DNA from: Flavobacterium ustbae | Lineage (GTDB): Bacteria > Bacteroidota > Bacteroidia > Flavobacteriales > Flavobacteriaceae | DNA length: 64,000 nt | Assembly: GCF_003946915.1 (NCBI RefSeq) | Contig: NZ_RPOC01000002.1 | Location: 62,001-126,000 of the forward strand | Direction of reading: 5' to 3' | Shown: positions 36,551 through 46,309 of the stretch, in pieces | How positions within the stretch are numbered: the first letter of the stretch is position 1 | Layout of the letters: each line of letters opens with the position of its first letter | Translations under genes and position numbers: made by a program | The notes under the pieces: model-generated | Seen by the model: only the letters and a program-made list of their open reading frames with translations | Told to the model about the DNA's origin: nothing | Database searches by the model: none

Positions 36551-37528
36551 TTAAAATTTAGGCAATAAAACCTTGTCTATGACATGAATTATCCCATTTG
36601 AACATTGGACATCTATTGCTATAATATTACTTACCCTATTACTTGCGTCGGTGATTTTTGCACCTCCCGTTAGGTTAACTGTAAAATTTTGACCAGCAAA
36701 AGTACTAACTGTCTGTCCATTTGTCAAAGCAGCCGACTGAACATTTGCGCCAGTAACAACATGATATTTTAAAGTAGTTTCTAAAACATTGGCAGGAATA
36801 GCAGGGAGACCCGAAAATCCGGTTTCTGTTAAGAAACTTGCAAATGCTGCATTGGTAGGAGCAAAAACGGTAAAAGGAGAATTTGCTGTTCCAGATAGAG
36901 TAGTTGCAAAACCTGATGAAGGATTATAAGTTAAAGCAGCCACTAATGTTGTGAAGTTTTTATTAGCCATTGCATGATTTACAATTGTTGGTAATCCGAT
37001 TACGCCATCTACAACATGAATAATACCGTTTGACGCTTCAATATCTGCCATTGTAACTGTTGCGCCTCCGTTTGTTTTGCCTCCATTTATGTCAACTCCT
37101 GTACCTTTTTCTAAATACATACTTATCGTGTTAGAAGTAGAAGCACCACCTTTTGCTAAAGTTTTTACATATCCAGTTGTGATTTCGCTAGACTTTACTT
37201 TTATGTTCAGTACATGATTTAATAGTAATTCTTTTAGGGCCGCAGTTGGTACTGCATTAAGATCAGCATATCCATTTGCGGTTAAAAAAGCATTGAAAGC
37301 CGTATTTGTAGGTGCAAAAACAGTAAAACTGCCAGAAGAATTTAATGTAGTAGCCAAATCGGCTTTTTCAAGGGCGGCAACCAAGGAAGAAAGATCGGGA
37401 CTTGCTTTCGCAATTGCAGTAATCGTTTTGGTTTTTTCAGGAGCATTATCGTCATCATTGTTACATGAAATACTGACGATGGAAATTATCGCTATCAAAG
37501 CGATTAATTTCATTGTAATTGTTTTCAT
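36551..37528 (-). CDS. Lipoprotein with two fasciclin (FAS1) domains
   Basis: 325 residues, lipobox VSISC. Two FAS1 domains (about 36-170 and 183-324) each with FTVFAPTNTAF/AAF, an H-box-like LLNHVL or LKYHVV, and GIIHVVDGVIG or GIIHVIDKVLL. FAS1 domains mediate adhesion in surface proteins. The gene is single, with a 309-bp AT-rich spacer upstream. Confidence 0.92.
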   Translation of the reverse strand: MKTITMKLIALIAIISIVSISCNNDDDNAPEKTKTITAIAKASPDLSSLVAALEKADLATTLNSSGSFTVFAPTNTAFNAFLTANGYADLNAVPTAALKELLLNHVLNIKVKSSEITTGYVKTLAKGGASTSNTISMYLEKGTGVDINGGKTNGGATVTMADIEASNGIIHVVDGVIGLPTIVNHAMANKNFTTLVAALTYNPSSGFATTLSGTANSPFTVFAPTNAAFASFLTETGFSGLPAIPANVLETTLKYHVVTGANVQSAALTNGQTVSTFAGQNFTVNLTGGAKITDASNRVSNIIAIDVQCSNGIIHVIDKVLLPKF

Positions 37529-37837
37529 AATACATTGTTTTTTTCGTTTGATATAGCTAAGTTATGAAATTTTGTTTAACAATTTTTTAAATAAATTAAA
37601 CAATTATTAAAATTAAGAATATTTTAACATGATTTTTATATTTTTAAATTACTGGTTTTTAGTTGTTTATATGTGTTAGGTTACGTTTTTAAACTCTTTT
37701 TGCATTTTTTATCCCATTAAAAAACTTAAACAGAATCAAAATTGTTTTTATGATAATTAATTAAAAATAAAAGTTAAAATGGTTATACTTTTGCAATACT
37801 AAAAAGTGATTTTTAGTGTTATACTAAAAAATAAATT
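37529..37837. other. AT-rich divergent spacer
   Basis: No gene and no repeat family seen. TACTTTTG (37786-37793) matches the -7 consensus 44 bp before the MORN gene. A run of TTTTTA/AATTAA sequence on the other side may hold the FAS1 gene promoter but no TAnnTTTG was pinned. Confidence 0.6.
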
Positions 37838-38545
37838 ATGAAAAAATTTTGGATTTTACTTTTAATAAGCACTCTTGGATTTTCGCAGGATTTTAATAAA
37901 GTCGACGCTAACGGAAAAAAAGACGGACTTTGGAAAGGCACTTATACTGAATCGAAACGTCCGCGTTATGAAGGAACTTTTGATCACGGGAAAGAAACAG
38001 GTGTTTTTAAATTTTTTGATGATACAAAAAAAGGGGATGTTTTGGCAACGAGAGATTTTAGTGCCAATGATGGAAGTTCGTACACTATATTTTACGATCA
38101 GAATAAAAATAAAGTAAGCGAGGGAAAAGAGATCGGAAAAGCTCGTGAAGGCGAGTGGAAATATTACCACAAAGCTTCTAAAGTTCTTATGACGGTTGAG
38201 AATTATAAAAACGGGAAATTAGAAGGCAAAAGAACTATTTATTATCCAAATGCTCAAATCGCTGAGGAGATGATGTATAAAAATGGTTTAAAAGAAGGAC
38301 CATATAAAAAAATAGGGCAGAACGGAACGCTTTTGGAAGAGTCAAACTTCCAAAATGATCAATACAACGGCGATGCGGTTTTTTATGATTCAGATAAATC
38401 AGTTGCTTCTAAAGGTAAATTTGTAAATGGTAAAAAAGCTGGAATCTGGCAATTTTACACTAAAGGCAAATTGGTAAAGGAGCTTAATATGAGTGATCCT
38501 AAAAATGCAAACAAAGCTTCTGAAAAAGGAGAAAAGAAAAAATAA
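37838..38545 (+). CDS. Exported MORN-repeat protein (YwqK-like)
   Basis: 235 residues with a signal peptide (LLLISTLGFSQ). Repeated units such as KKDGLWKGTYTE, GKEIGKAREGEWKYYHK, NGLKEGPYKKIG and GKFVNGKKAGIWQFYTKGK are MORN_2/YwqK repeats spanning most of the protein. Databases often label these YwqK-family antitoxins; the exported location makes an antitoxin role doubtful, and no toxin gene is adjacent. Confidence 0.82.
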   Translation: MKKFWILLLISTLGFSQDFNKVDANGKKDGLWKGTYTESKRPRYEGTFDHGKETGVFKFFDDTKKGDVLATRDFSANDGSSYTIFYDQNKNKVSEGKEIGKAREGEWKYYHKASKVLMTVENYKNGKLEGKRTIYYPNAQIAEEMMYKNGLKEGPYKKIGQNGTLLEESNFQNDQYNGDAVFYDSDKSVASKGKFVNGKKAGIWQFYTKGKLVKELNMSDPKNANKASEKGEKKK

Positions 38546-38659
38546 TCGAAGGCTGTCTGTAATGACGGCTTTTTTTATGCGTAAATAAAAATTAGTACAG
38601 TTGAGTGAAATTTGTGACAAACTATTTTTTAAATTTGATTTCACTAATACATTAATTAG

Positions 38660-39217
38660 ATGGATTTAAGCGAGATTTTAGGAAGATTTTTACTGTTGTT
38701 TTTCTCGATTTTAGTTTTGTATTTTTTCTCTAACAGAAAAGATAACGCTACCATAAATCCGTTGATGGTTATTGTCGGACTTTGTACTTTTTCGCTTTGT
38801 TACCTTTTTACCAAAATAGAAATCGGTGTTGGCATTGGTTTTGGTCTTTTTGCTATTTTTTCCATACTCCGATTTAGAACACAATCATTTACGGTAAATG
38901 CCATAATCTTTCTTTTTGCAACGATTACGTTGTCTATTCTGGATATTATGTATCCGTTTGAAAAGATGGAATTATTGTTATTCTTTCAAATTACCATTAT
39001 CGGATTTTATATTGCAGCTTCAATTATAGTAAATAAAAAAGCTTCAAAATATCTGAATTCTGTCGATGTAAAAATTCCGCTTGACGAAAACTTTTCTTTA
39101 AACTCAGAAGTAATTCGAAAATCAATTCAAAAAAAAATTAAAATTGAAGACTTTGATTTTAGAATTGTTTTAATAAATACCGCAAGCAACGAAATAGATG
39201 TTTTAGTTTTCTATTAA
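38660..39217 (+). CDS. DUF4956 family membrane protein
   Basis: 185 residues. Four hydrophobic helices in the first 130 residues, with the family signature GFGLFAIFSILRFRTQSF, followed by a cytoplasmic beta-alpha domain (LNSVDVKIPLDENFSLNSE). DUF4956 proteins are often found near polyphosphate/VTC-type or CotH genes; none is next to this one. Function unknown. Ends at a repeat spacer. Confidence 0.8.
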   Translation: MDLSEILGRFLLLFFSILVLYFFSNRKDNATINPLMVIVGLCTFSLCYLFTKIEIGVGIGFGLFAIFSILRFRTQSFTVNAIIFLFATITLSILDIMYPFEKMELLLFFQITIIGFYIAASIIVNKKASKYLNSVDVKIPLDENFSLNSEVIRKSIQKKIKIEDFDFRIVLINTASNEIDVLVFY

Positions 39218-39251
39218 TTTTCTTAAAAATTGTAGCTTAAAATCAGATATT

Positions 39252-39376
39252 TTGACGCGGATTAAACGGATTCGTTACCACGAAGTCGCGGATAAAACCG
39301 GATTTTTTTCATTTTTAAAAAATATAAATTAGTTTTTATCCGCGTCTTTACGAAGTAAATCCGTTTAATCCGCGTC
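39252..39376. repeat. GACGCGGATTAAACGGATT inverted element
   Basis: GACGCGGATTAAACGGATT (39255-39273) is the exact reverse complement of AATCCGTTTAATCCGCGTC (39358-39376). Inside, CCACGAAGTCGCGGATAAAACCGGATTT faces ATCCGCGTCTTTACG. It fills the spacer between convergent genes. Similar words at 18303-18352 and 21722-21778. Confidence 0.85.
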
Positions 39377-39382
39377 TAATAT

Positions 39383-41260
39383 TTAATCATTGAATGGACG
39401 AACCTGTTTGATATATAAATCTCTTTTTTCGCCCACAATTTTAAACTCAATATCTACAGGATGAAATTGGTTTTTACGCCAATAGCGATACATTTTGCTT
39501 TCAATTTTTTTGCTGACATCATAGAGATTGCTCATTTCTTTTCGACTCAATAAAGGTTCATTATTGTTTAAATTTGAGTTTGAAGTGTAATCAATATCAA
39601 AATCGGTTTCGTCTTTTCCGTCATTAAAATGATACGCTACAAACTGCTCGCAGATTTCACCTTTTTCTGGTTTTACAACCGAATTTTCTCCTTTTTGAAC
39701 ATTAACGGTAATTCCCGGAAAGTTTTGCCTAAAAATGTTTTTTGTAATAATTACACCATTTGCGAGTTCATCAGGAAATGAGCGATGAACCAAAACTCCC
39801 ACTGCAATATTTTGCTGGTCAATTCCGAAAAGTTCTCTTTCGTTATACGACGCTTCATTCCAAACGCTTGCCCAGACTTGTTTGATGGCTTTTTCGAAAG
39901 TTTTAATGCTGTCTCCTAAAATTCCAGTTTTAGAATCGTATAGTCCGGCGCCATTGAAATCATCCAAATCTTCGGCGTTGGTGGAAGAACGAAATCTGAA
40001 ATTTTTGAATTTGGCATTTTTGAAAGTTTCGTTGAGTTTGGCAATTAAAGCGGGATCGACTTTTTCTTTTTTTATCGCATCTCTAATTTTCTTTAACTGA
40101 TTATTAATCCAAACGGTAGAATCTTTATGCGGATTTGCTAAAAGTTCTGCAATTAAAGGAGAAATAGATGCTCTCTGAATATGTTTCGTATAAAAATAAA
40201 AAGGAATTGCATGCGCATCTTCAGGAGTTCGAAACGGAATCTCTTTTGAAATTGCAATCAGATACGCCATATTTTGAGCTTTTGAACCAATGTAATTCAC
40301 TCCTTTTTTTGGAATTGTAGCCAAACTGACTACTTCGGTTACAGAACTATCAATTGTTAGTTTTTTCTTTTTACCAGCAGATTTTATTGGAATCTTTTTT
40401 GTGGTTTCTTTTATGAAAAAAGTATCGACTTCGATTTTTAGCTCTACTTTTTTAGAAAGTAGTTTTTTGATAGTATTGTCTTTTTCAACATCCGTATAAG
40501 CCATAATCGGAATCTTTCTGTTTTTTCCTAAAAGCACCAAATGGCTTAAAGGCGTCTGAAGTTCATTCACAATAATTCCTCTTACGTTTGGGAGAATATC
40601 TGGCGTTCCATCCAAAATAATAATTTCGTCGGCATTCGGTTTTATGTTTTCTAATTCTTTGATTTTGTATTTCTTGAGAATTCCAATATTGCTGCCGCGA
40701 ACAACTTCTTGATACTTTAATTCACCAAAAATATAATCAGATTTCACACACGGAATTTTAAATTCTTCCCGCTGAAACCAATTCATCATCTCCGGATTGT
40801 TCAGATAAAATTTGAGTTTTTCGCCAATAAAAGTGGATTTTTTGACCATATTAAAAAAACGTTCAATCAATGCAACGGGCATGTGATCGGATGCAGCAAG
40901 TTCAAAAATCCATTTGTCGGTTCCTTTGATGTGATTTAAATTGCCGAGAAGAAAATCTCTGTTTTTTTCGGTGTCACTGTAATTTTCATTGTTGAATACT
41001 TCAAGATCTTGGCTGTAGCCTAAATAATTGACCACAAAATCATAATGAAGCGGAATAAGACTGCTGTTGAAATAATACATTTTTTGTTTTCGAAGATCGT
41101 AAATCACTTTTACCGATTCGATATTCGAAAATTTATCAGACAAAGGTTTTCCTCTAAACGCTTTGTAAGCTTCATAATTTGCTAGAGAAGCGCTAAATCG
41201 TTGTGCACTCAAAGTCGTTAAGACGAACAGGAAAACTAAGCTATAAATATGTTTTTTCAT
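39383..41260 (-). CDS. Exported PEP/pyruvate-binding (ATP-grasp) protein, dikinase-like
   Basis: 625 residues with a signal peptide (LVFLFVLTTLSAQ). A phosphohistidine-swivel-like segment comes first: GIIVNELQTPLSHLVLLGKN with His240, much like LSHVSVRARN of glucan, water dikinases. A PPDK N-terminal ATP-grasp domain follows (about 325-625), with FRFRSSTNAEDLDDFNGAGL and NGVIITKNIF, ending VDIEFKIVGEKRDLYIKQVRP. The order swivel then ATP-grasp matches glucan/phosphoglucan water dikinases rather than PEP synthase. No starch-binding domain is seen. An exported ATP-dependent enzyme is puzzling; it may be a binding or ATP-independent derivative. Confidence 0.8.
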   Translation of the reverse strand: MKKHIYSLVFLFVLTTLSAQRFSASLANYEAYKAFRGKPLSDKFSNIESVKVIYDLRKQKMYYFNSSLIPLHYDFVVNYLGYSQDLEVFNNENYSDTEKNRDFLLGNLNHIKGTDKWIFELAASDHMPVALIERFFNMVKKSTFIGEKLKFYLNNPEMMNWFQREEFKIPCVKSDYIFGELKYQEVVRGSNIGILKKYKIKELENIKPNADEIIILDGTPDILPNVRGIIVNELQTPLSHLVLLGKNRKIPIMAYTDVEKDNTIKKLLSKKVELKIEVDTFFIKETTKKIPIKSAGKKKKLTIDSSVTEVVSLATIPKKGVNYIGSKAQNMAYLIAISKEIPFRTPEDAHAIPFYFYTKHIQRASISPLIAELLANPHKDSTVWINNQLKKIRDAIKKEKVDPALIAKLNETFKNAKFKNFRFRSSTNAEDLDDFNGAGLYDSKTGILGDSIKTFEKAIKQVWASVWNEASYNERELFGIDQQNIAVGVLVHRSFPDELANGVIITKNIFRQNFPGITVNVQKGENSVVKPEKGEICEQFVAYHFNDGKDETDFDIDYTSNSNLNNNEPLLSRKEMSNLYDVSKKIESKMYRYWRKNQFHPVDIEFKIVGEKRDLYIKQVRPFND

Positions 41261-41367
41261 ACTCGTAAAATGTATGATTAAAAGTACTTAAAAAAGCAAT
41301 AAGTTTTATCTACTTAGGCATTACTTAAACTAATGCAAACCATTGCAAGATTTTCTACTATTTGGTG

Positions 41368-41375
41368 TACCTTTG
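41368..41375 (+). promoter_or_regulatory. TACCTTTG -7 box of mnmA
   Basis: Matches TAnnTTTG 26 bp before the mnmA ATG, with a TTG at 41343-41345 at 22-bp spacing as a possible -33 box. Confidence 0.6.
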
Positions 41376-41401
41376 CAACCTTAAAAATTAAACATTTCAA
41401 A

Positions 41402-42589
41402 ATGAAACGAGTAGTTGTTGGACTTTCAGGTGGAGTAGATTCTAGTGTTGCAGCTTATTTATTGCAGCAGCAGGGATACGAAGTAATTGGCCTTTTTATG
41501 AAAAATTGGCATGATGATTCGGTTACTATTTCTAACGAATGTCCTTGGCTAGAAGACAGTAACGATGCTTTGCTTGTTGCTGAAAAACTTGGTATACCGT
41601 TTCAAACTGTTGATTTGAGCGAAGAATACAAAGAAAAAATCGTGGACTACATGTTTAACGAATACGAAAAAGGAAGAACTCCAAATCCTGACGTGCTTTG
41701 TAATCGCGAAATCAAATTTGATGTGTTTATGAAAATCGCTTTAAGTCTTGGTGCAGATTATGTGGCTACGGGACACTATTGTCAAAAAAGTGAAATTGAA
41801 GTTGACGGAAAACCAGTTTATCAATTAGTTGCTGGAGTTGACAATAATAAAGACCAATCTTATTTTTTATGTCAATTGTCTCAAGAACAATTGTCTAAAG
41901 CTTTGTTTCCAATTGGTGCTTTAACCAAACCAGAAGTACGCGAAATCGCTGCTGAAATGGAATTGGTTACGGCAGAAAAGAAAGATTCTCAAGGTTTATG
42001 TTTTATTGGAAAAGTTCGTCTTCCAGAATTTTTACAGCAAAAATTGCAGCCGAAAGATGGTAAAATTGTTCAGGTTGACAAAAATGATCCGATTTATGCT
42101 GTTGAAAAATCAGCTGAACTTTCTTTGGAAGAGCAATTAAAATTAGAATCTAAAAAGTTAGACTATCTTCCGACAATGGGCAAAGTGGTTGGAAAACACC
42201 AAGGAGCTCATTATTTTACCGTTGGACAAAGAAAAGGTCTGAATGTTGGCGGAACAACAGATCCGTTATTTGTAATTGCTACAGACGTAGAAACCAATAC
42301 TATTTATACAGGTTTGTCAAGCCAGCATCCTGGTTTGTTTAAAAAAGCACTTTTTGTCGGAAAATCTGAAGTACATTGGATTAGAGAAGATATGACGCTA
42401 AATGCAGGAGAAAAAATGGAAGTAATGGCGAGAATTCGTTACCGTCAGCCTTTGCAAAAAGCCGTTTTGCATCAATTTGAAGACGGAATGTATGTGGAGT
42501 TTGAAGAACCACAATCTGCTATTACAGAAGGACAATTTGTTGCTTGGTATTTGGAAAATGAATTAGTTGGTTCGGGAGTAATTTCTTAG
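41402..42589 (+). CDS. mnmA: tRNA-specific 2-thiouridylase
   Basis: 395 residues; thiolates U34 of Lys, Glu and Gln tRNAs. PP-loop motif [17 protein letters not shown] at the N-terminus; catalytic Cys100 in [13 protein letters not shown] and the second Cys200 in [10 protein letters not shown]. The ATG at 41402 is chosen because an upstream in-frame ATG at 41333 would translate through the promoter box and family members begin [13 protein letters not shown]9SS protease gene follows 43 bp later. Confidence 0.96.
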   Translation: MKRVVVGLSGGVDSSVAAYLLQQQGYEVIGLFMKNWHDDSVTISNECPWLEDSNDALLVAEKLGIPFQTVDLSEEYKEKIVDYMFNEYEKGRTPNPDVLCNREIKFDVFMKIALSLGADYVATGHYCQKSEIEVDGKPVYQLVAGVDNNKDQSYFLCQLSQEQLSKALFPIGALTKPEVREIAAEMELVTAEKKDSQGLCFIGKVRLPEFLQQKLQPKDGKIVQVDKNDPIYAVEKSAELSLEEQLKLESKKLDYLPTMGKVVGKHQGAHYFTVGQRKGLNVGGTTDPLFVIATDVETNTIYTGLSSQHPGLFKKALFVGKSEVHWIREDMTLNAGEKMEVMARIRYRQPLQKAVLHQFEDGMYVEFEEPQSAITEGQFVAWYLENELVGSGVIS

Positions 42590-42632
42590 CTTTATACTTT
42601 ATTTGGGAGTAATCCTTAAAAAGTATAAACTG

Positions 42633-44240
42633 ATGAGATATAATTTTACTTTTCTTTTATTACTCCTTTCGTTTGCGGTATTTGCGCAAGAAGATGCATG
42701 GGTTTATTTTAATGGAAAACCTAATGCTCAATCATTTTATGATAATCCGTTAATAGAACTTTCTCAAAAAGCTTTAGATCGAAGAACAAATCAAAATATA
42801 GCATTAGATTTGACCGATGCTCCTTTAGAAACTTCCTATGTAAATCAAATTAAATCGAGTACAGGAATTACGGTAATGGCGCAGTCTAAATGGCTAAACG
42901 CACTTCATATTCGTGGAACTCAAGCTAATATTAATGCTTTAAAAGTGTTGTCTTTTGTAGCAAAAGTGGAGTTTGCAGACAGAACTTTAAATTCTACTTC
43001 AAAAAGCACTTCTACGGCAAAGACAAGTCAAATTGCTAATAAACTAGAAACTGCAGCTAATTATTCTTATGGCAATTCGGGCAATCAAATACAGATGTTG
43101 AATGGACATCTTTTACATCAGCAGAATTATACTGGAGAAGGAAAAATTATAGCGGTTTTAGATGCGGGATTTCCGGGTGTAAATACAGCTCAGCCTTTTG
43201 AAAATCTTATAAATAATAATAAAATTCTCGGAGGTTACGATTATACAAACCGAAGCAATAATTTTTATGCAGGTGATGATCATGGCACCAAGGTTCTTTC
43301 TACGATGGGCGGGTACAAAGAAAACGCCCTTATTGGTACTGCTCCTAATGCTTCTTACTACTTATTTATTACAGAAATAGGTGCTGTAGAAAATCCAGTA
43401 GAAGAATCACTTTGGGTAGAAGCAGCCGAAAAAGCAGACGCTTTAGGAGTTGATATTATTACCTCTTCTTTAGGATATTTTGGCGATAGAACTGAGCCAA
43501 GATACGATCATATTTATAGCGATATGAACGGAACAACCAATTTTGTTTCAAGAGGTGCTGAAATTGCTTTTAGCAAAGGAATATTGGTTTTGGCTTCTGC
43601 CGGAAATGAAGGAACCAGACCAGAAAATCATATTGGTTCTCCTGCTGATGCTGTTTCTGTATTAGCAATTGGTTCGGTAAATGCAGCAAAAACAAGAACG
43701 AGTTCTAGTTCTATCGGTCCAAGTTATGATGGAAGAATAAAGCCAGATGTAATGGCTCAAGGCGTTTCTGCTGTAGTTGCGAATGCAAACGGAACTATTG
43801 GAACTGCAAGCGGAACTTCGTTCTCATGCCCGATTATGGCAGGAATGGCGGCTTCATTATGGCAAGCTTTTCCATCCAAAACAAACAAAGAAATCAGACA
43901 GATGATTTTGGCTTCTGCCGACAGATGTTCTAATCCAGATAATAGTTATGGCTATGGAATTCCAAATTTTGGAACAGCATTAAGTGTGGACAGTTTTATA
44001 GAAGAAGTTTCGTTTGCCGTGTATCCAAATCCTGTTAAAAATGAAGTTTCGTTTTCTTTTTTGAATGAAAATAATACAGCATCAGTAACCATTTATTCTA
44101 TATTAGGACAAAAATTAATAGAAGAAAAAATCAATTATTCAAACCCAGTTCTTTCCTTGCAATCGCTTCAAAGCGGACTGTACATTTATAGTTTTGATGC
44201 CGATAATCTGCATAAAACAGGAAAGATAATCAAGCAATAA
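42633..44240 (+). CDS. Subtilisin-like S8 protease with T9SS sorting domain
   Basis: 535 residues from the ATG at 42633. Signal peptide (LLLLLSFAVFAQ), then an S8 catalytic domain with Asp177 (IIAVLDAGFPGV), His217 (GDDHGTKVLSTMGG) and Ser396 (SGTSFSCPIMAGMAA). The last ~75 residues (FAVYPNPVKNEVSF, YSILGQKLIEEKI, SGLYIYSFDAD, HKTGKIIKQ) form a type A T9SS C-terminal sorting domain, predicting secretion across the outer membrane. Supports a T9SS in this organism together with gldI. The next gene begins 4 bp after the stop. Confidence 0.94.
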   Translation: MRYNFTFLLLLLSFAVFAQEDAWVYFNGKPNAQSFYDNPLIELSQKALDRRTNQNIALDLTDAPLETSYVNQIKSSTGITVMAQSKWLNALHIRGTQANINALKVLSFVAKVEFADRTLNSTSKSTSTAKTSQIANKLETAANYSYGNSGNQIQMLNGHLLHQQNYTGEGKIIAVLDAGFPGVNTAQPFENLINNNKILGGYDYTNRSNNFYAGDDHGTKVLSTMGGYKENALIGTAPNASYYLFITEIGAVENPVEESLWVEAAEKADALGVDIITSSLGYFGDRTEPRYDHIYSDMNGTTNFVSRGAEIAFSKGILVLASAGNEGTRPENHIGSPADAVSVLAIGSVNAAKTRTSSSSIGPSYDGRIKPDVMAQGVSAVVANANGTIGTASGTSFSCPIMAGMAASLWQAFPSKTNKEIRQMILASADRCSNPDNSYGYGIPNFGTALSVDSFIEEVSFAVYPNPVKNEVSFSFLNENNTASVTIYSILGQKLIEEKINYSNPVLSLQSLQSGLYIYSFDADNLHKTGKIIKQ

Positions 44241-44244
44241 ATTA

Positions 44245-45189
44245 ATGAATAAAATCACTCAGCTTTTCAATATAAAATATCCAATCATTCAAGGCGGAAT
44301 GATTTGGAATAGCGGTTACAAATTGGCTTCGGCAGTAAGTAATGCTGGAGGTTTAGGACTTATTGGAGCGGGTTCTATGTATCCAGAGGTTTTAAGAGAA
44401 CACATTCAGAAATGCAAAAAAGCAACCGATAAGCCTTTCGGTGTCAATATTCCGATGTTATATCCAAATATTGAAGAAATCATGAGTATTGTGGTTGAAG
44501 AAGGAGTAAAGATCGTTTTTACTTCGGCAGGAAATCCTAAAACATGGACTTCTTTTTTGAAAGAAAAAGGAATTACAGTAGTTCATGTGGTAAGTAGCAG
44601 TGTTTTTGCCTTAAAAGCGCAAGACGCAGGTGTAGATGCCGTCGTAGCGGAAGGTTTTGAAGCGGGCGGACACAACGGGCGTGAAGAAACTACTACGCTG
44701 ACTTTAATTCCGATGGTAAAGGAAAAAATACAAATTCCTTTAATCGCTGCGGGCGGAATAGCCACAGGAAGAGGAATGCTGGCCGCAATGGTTTTAGGAG
44801 CAGATGGAGTTCAGGTCGGAAGCCGTTTTGCCGCGTCTCTAGAATCTTCGGCACACAATAATTTTAAAGATACGATAGTTAATACTAAAGAAGGAGATAC
44901 GCAATTGACTTTGAAAGAGTTGGCTCCTGTAAGATTGGTGAAAAATAAATTTTATCAGGATGTTCAAGACTTGTATCAAAAATGTCCTTCTAAAGAAGAA
45001 TTGGTACAGCTTTTAGGGCGTGCAAGAGCCAAAAAAGGAATGTTTGAAGGCGATTTGGAGGAGGGAGAATTAGAGATTGGACAAGTTGCAGGATTGATTC
45101 ACGAAATTTTACCAGTTGAAGAAATTGTTCAACAAATGATAGCCGAATTTGAAGTCGCATCCAAAGAAAAGACTACATTTGAGTTTTAA
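44245..45189 (+). CDS. Nitronate monooxygenase family flavoprotein
   Basis: 314 residues of the NMO/2-nitropropane dioxygenase TIM barrel: YPIIQGGMIWNSGYKLASAVS, GLGLIGAGSMYPEVLREHI, GGHNGREETTT, IPLIAAGGIATGRGM and GADGVQVGSRFAASLESSAH. Binds FMN. Related to FabK enoyl-ACP reductase, but the pattern fits NMO better; precise substrate is uncertain. Starts 4 bp after the protease stop, so likely co-transcribed. Confidence 0.88.
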   Translation: MNKITQLFNIKYPIIQGGMIWNSGYKLASAVSNAGGLGLIGAGSMYPEVLREHIQKCKKATDKPFGVNIPMLYPNIEEIMSIVVEEGVKIVFTSAGNPKTWTSFLKEKGITVVHVVSSSVFALKAQDAGVDAVVAEGFEAGGHNGREETTTLTLIPMVKEKIQIPLIAAGGIATGRGMLAAMVLGADGVQVGSRFAASLESSAHNNFKDTIVNTKEGDTQLTLKELAPVRLVKNKFYQDVQDLYQKCPSKEELVQLLGRARAKKGMFEGDLEEGELEIGQVAGLIHEILPVEEIVQQMIAEFEVASKEKTTFEF

Positions 45190-45209
45190 TTGACGGCAAG
45201 AAATAATTT

Positions 45210-45620
45210 ATGAATTCTATACGCACTTATATATTACTACTTTTTTTAGGATTTGGTTTTCAACAAGCTCAAAGTCAGTCCTATCATTTTAAGACTTCAG
45301 GCTTTAGCGTTCTAGAAAAAAACGAAAGAGGAAAATGGGGCGAGTGGTCTAATCTTGATTTGGTAAATCTTACCGTTGTTTTAGATACCAATAAACATAG
45401 AATAGTAGTTTATTCTCAAGAAATTCAGCTTTTCACCATTTTAGATTATATTGAAAGAGAAGAAAACGATACCGATATAACGTATTCTTTTATGTGTAAA
45501 GATAACGACGGAAAAGAATGCAAACTGTCAATTATTACCCGAAAAAAACAAGATTACCGTAAACAGCTTTACATCAATTACGACGATCATATTATTGTGT
45601 ATAATATTTTTAATGTTTGA
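45210..45620 (+). CDS. Small exported protein of unknown function
   Basis: 136 residues with a signal peptide (LLLFLGFGFQQAQSQ). The rest is beta-rich (KHRIVVYSQEIQLFTILDY, YSFMCKDNDGKECKLSIITRK) with a Cys pair that might form a disulfide. No recognised family. It follows the NMO gene by 20 bp on the same strand and is the last gene before an octamer array with a terminator. Confidence 0.65.
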   Translation: MNSIRTYILLLFLGFGFQQAQSQSYHFKTSGFSVLEKNERGKWGEWSNLDLVNLTVVLDTNKHRIVVYSQEIQLFTILDYIEREENDTDITYSFMCKDNDGKECKLSIITRKKQDYRKQLYINYDDHIIVYNIFNV

Positions 45621-45630
45621 TGTAAAGGTT

Positions 45631-45782
45631 CTGAGATGCTAAGCTTCTAAGGTTCTGAGCTTTAATTTTTCAATCATAAACATATTTAAATAATAAACCC
45701 GACAAGTTTTTAAAACCTGTCGGGTTTGCTATATAAACTGAGAACCTTAGTTTCTTAGAACCTTAGCACCTCAGAACCTTTA
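45631..45782. repeat. Octamer CTAAG / CTTAG facing arrays around a terminator
   Basis: CTGAG/CTAAG at 45631, 45639, 45647 and 45655, every 8 bp. CTTAG/CTCAG at 45746, 45754, 45762 and 45770, then CTTTA at 45778 overlapping the stop of the convergent gene, again every 8 bp. A strong hairpin sits between the arms. Same word and period as 22764-22843. Confidence 0.9.
45692..45731. terminator. Terminator nested inside the octamer array
   Basis: AAACCCGACA pairs with TGTCGGGTTT; an inner AGTTTT/AAAACC extends the stem. It lies between convergent genes. Confidence 0.8.
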
Positions 45783-46217
45783 ATTCTCCACATCCTTAAT
45801 AAACTCATCATACTCTAAATAGAACATTTCAAGAGCGTGCATATTTTCATTGAAAAAATCAAAAATAGTATCCCAAGTATTTTTATTGCTAAAACCAACT
45901 TCTAGTTTTTCGACCCAAATTCGGCTGATGTTTTTACCACTTTCAAGCGTGTAATTTTTTTCAAAAACTAGGTTCTTAATAAATTCTTCCTCCAGAATAT
46001 TTTTTAAAGCTTCCAATTTTTCAAAGTAAGCAATACGTTTTTCATCGCTTCGGTGTTCAATGTCAATTAAAACTTGTGCCTTTTTATTATCAACGTAAAA
46101 TTTAAAAGAGAAATCTTTGATTTTGGTATCATAAAGCACCCATTTGCGAGGGTATTTTTCGGCAAAAGCTACCCAAAATTCTCTTTTTATTCTTTGCGAT
46201 TCTTCTCTGCTGTACAT
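45780..46217 (-). CDS. DUF4268 family protein
   Basis: 145 residues starting MYSREESQRIKREFW. The WVLYDTKIKDFSFKFYVDNK segment, DIEHRSDEKR and the closing IFDFFNENMHALEMFYLEY fit DUF4268, a small domain of unknown function that also occurs attached to restriction-type proteins. Here it is stand-alone. No catalytic motif is apparent. Divergent with the Nudix gene. Confidence 0.78.
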   Translation of the reverse strand: MYSREESQRIKREFWVAFAEKYPRKWVLYDTKIKDFSFKFYVDNKKAQVLIDIEHRSDEKRIAYFEKLEALKNILEEEFIKNLVFEKNYTLESGKNISRIWVEKLEVGFSNKNTWDTIFDFFNENMHALEMFYLEYDEFIKDVEN

Positions 46218-46309
46218 TTTTTTAGGCTTTAAGATTAGAAAACTTGCGGTACTGCGTTTTCTGAAGTATATTTATGTTTTATTTGAAAATACAAAAATAA
46301 GCTTTGATT

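Noticed and set aside
37838..38545. Toxin-antitoxin system based on the YwqK label
   Set aside because: The MORN protein has a signal peptide and no adjacent toxin-like gene.
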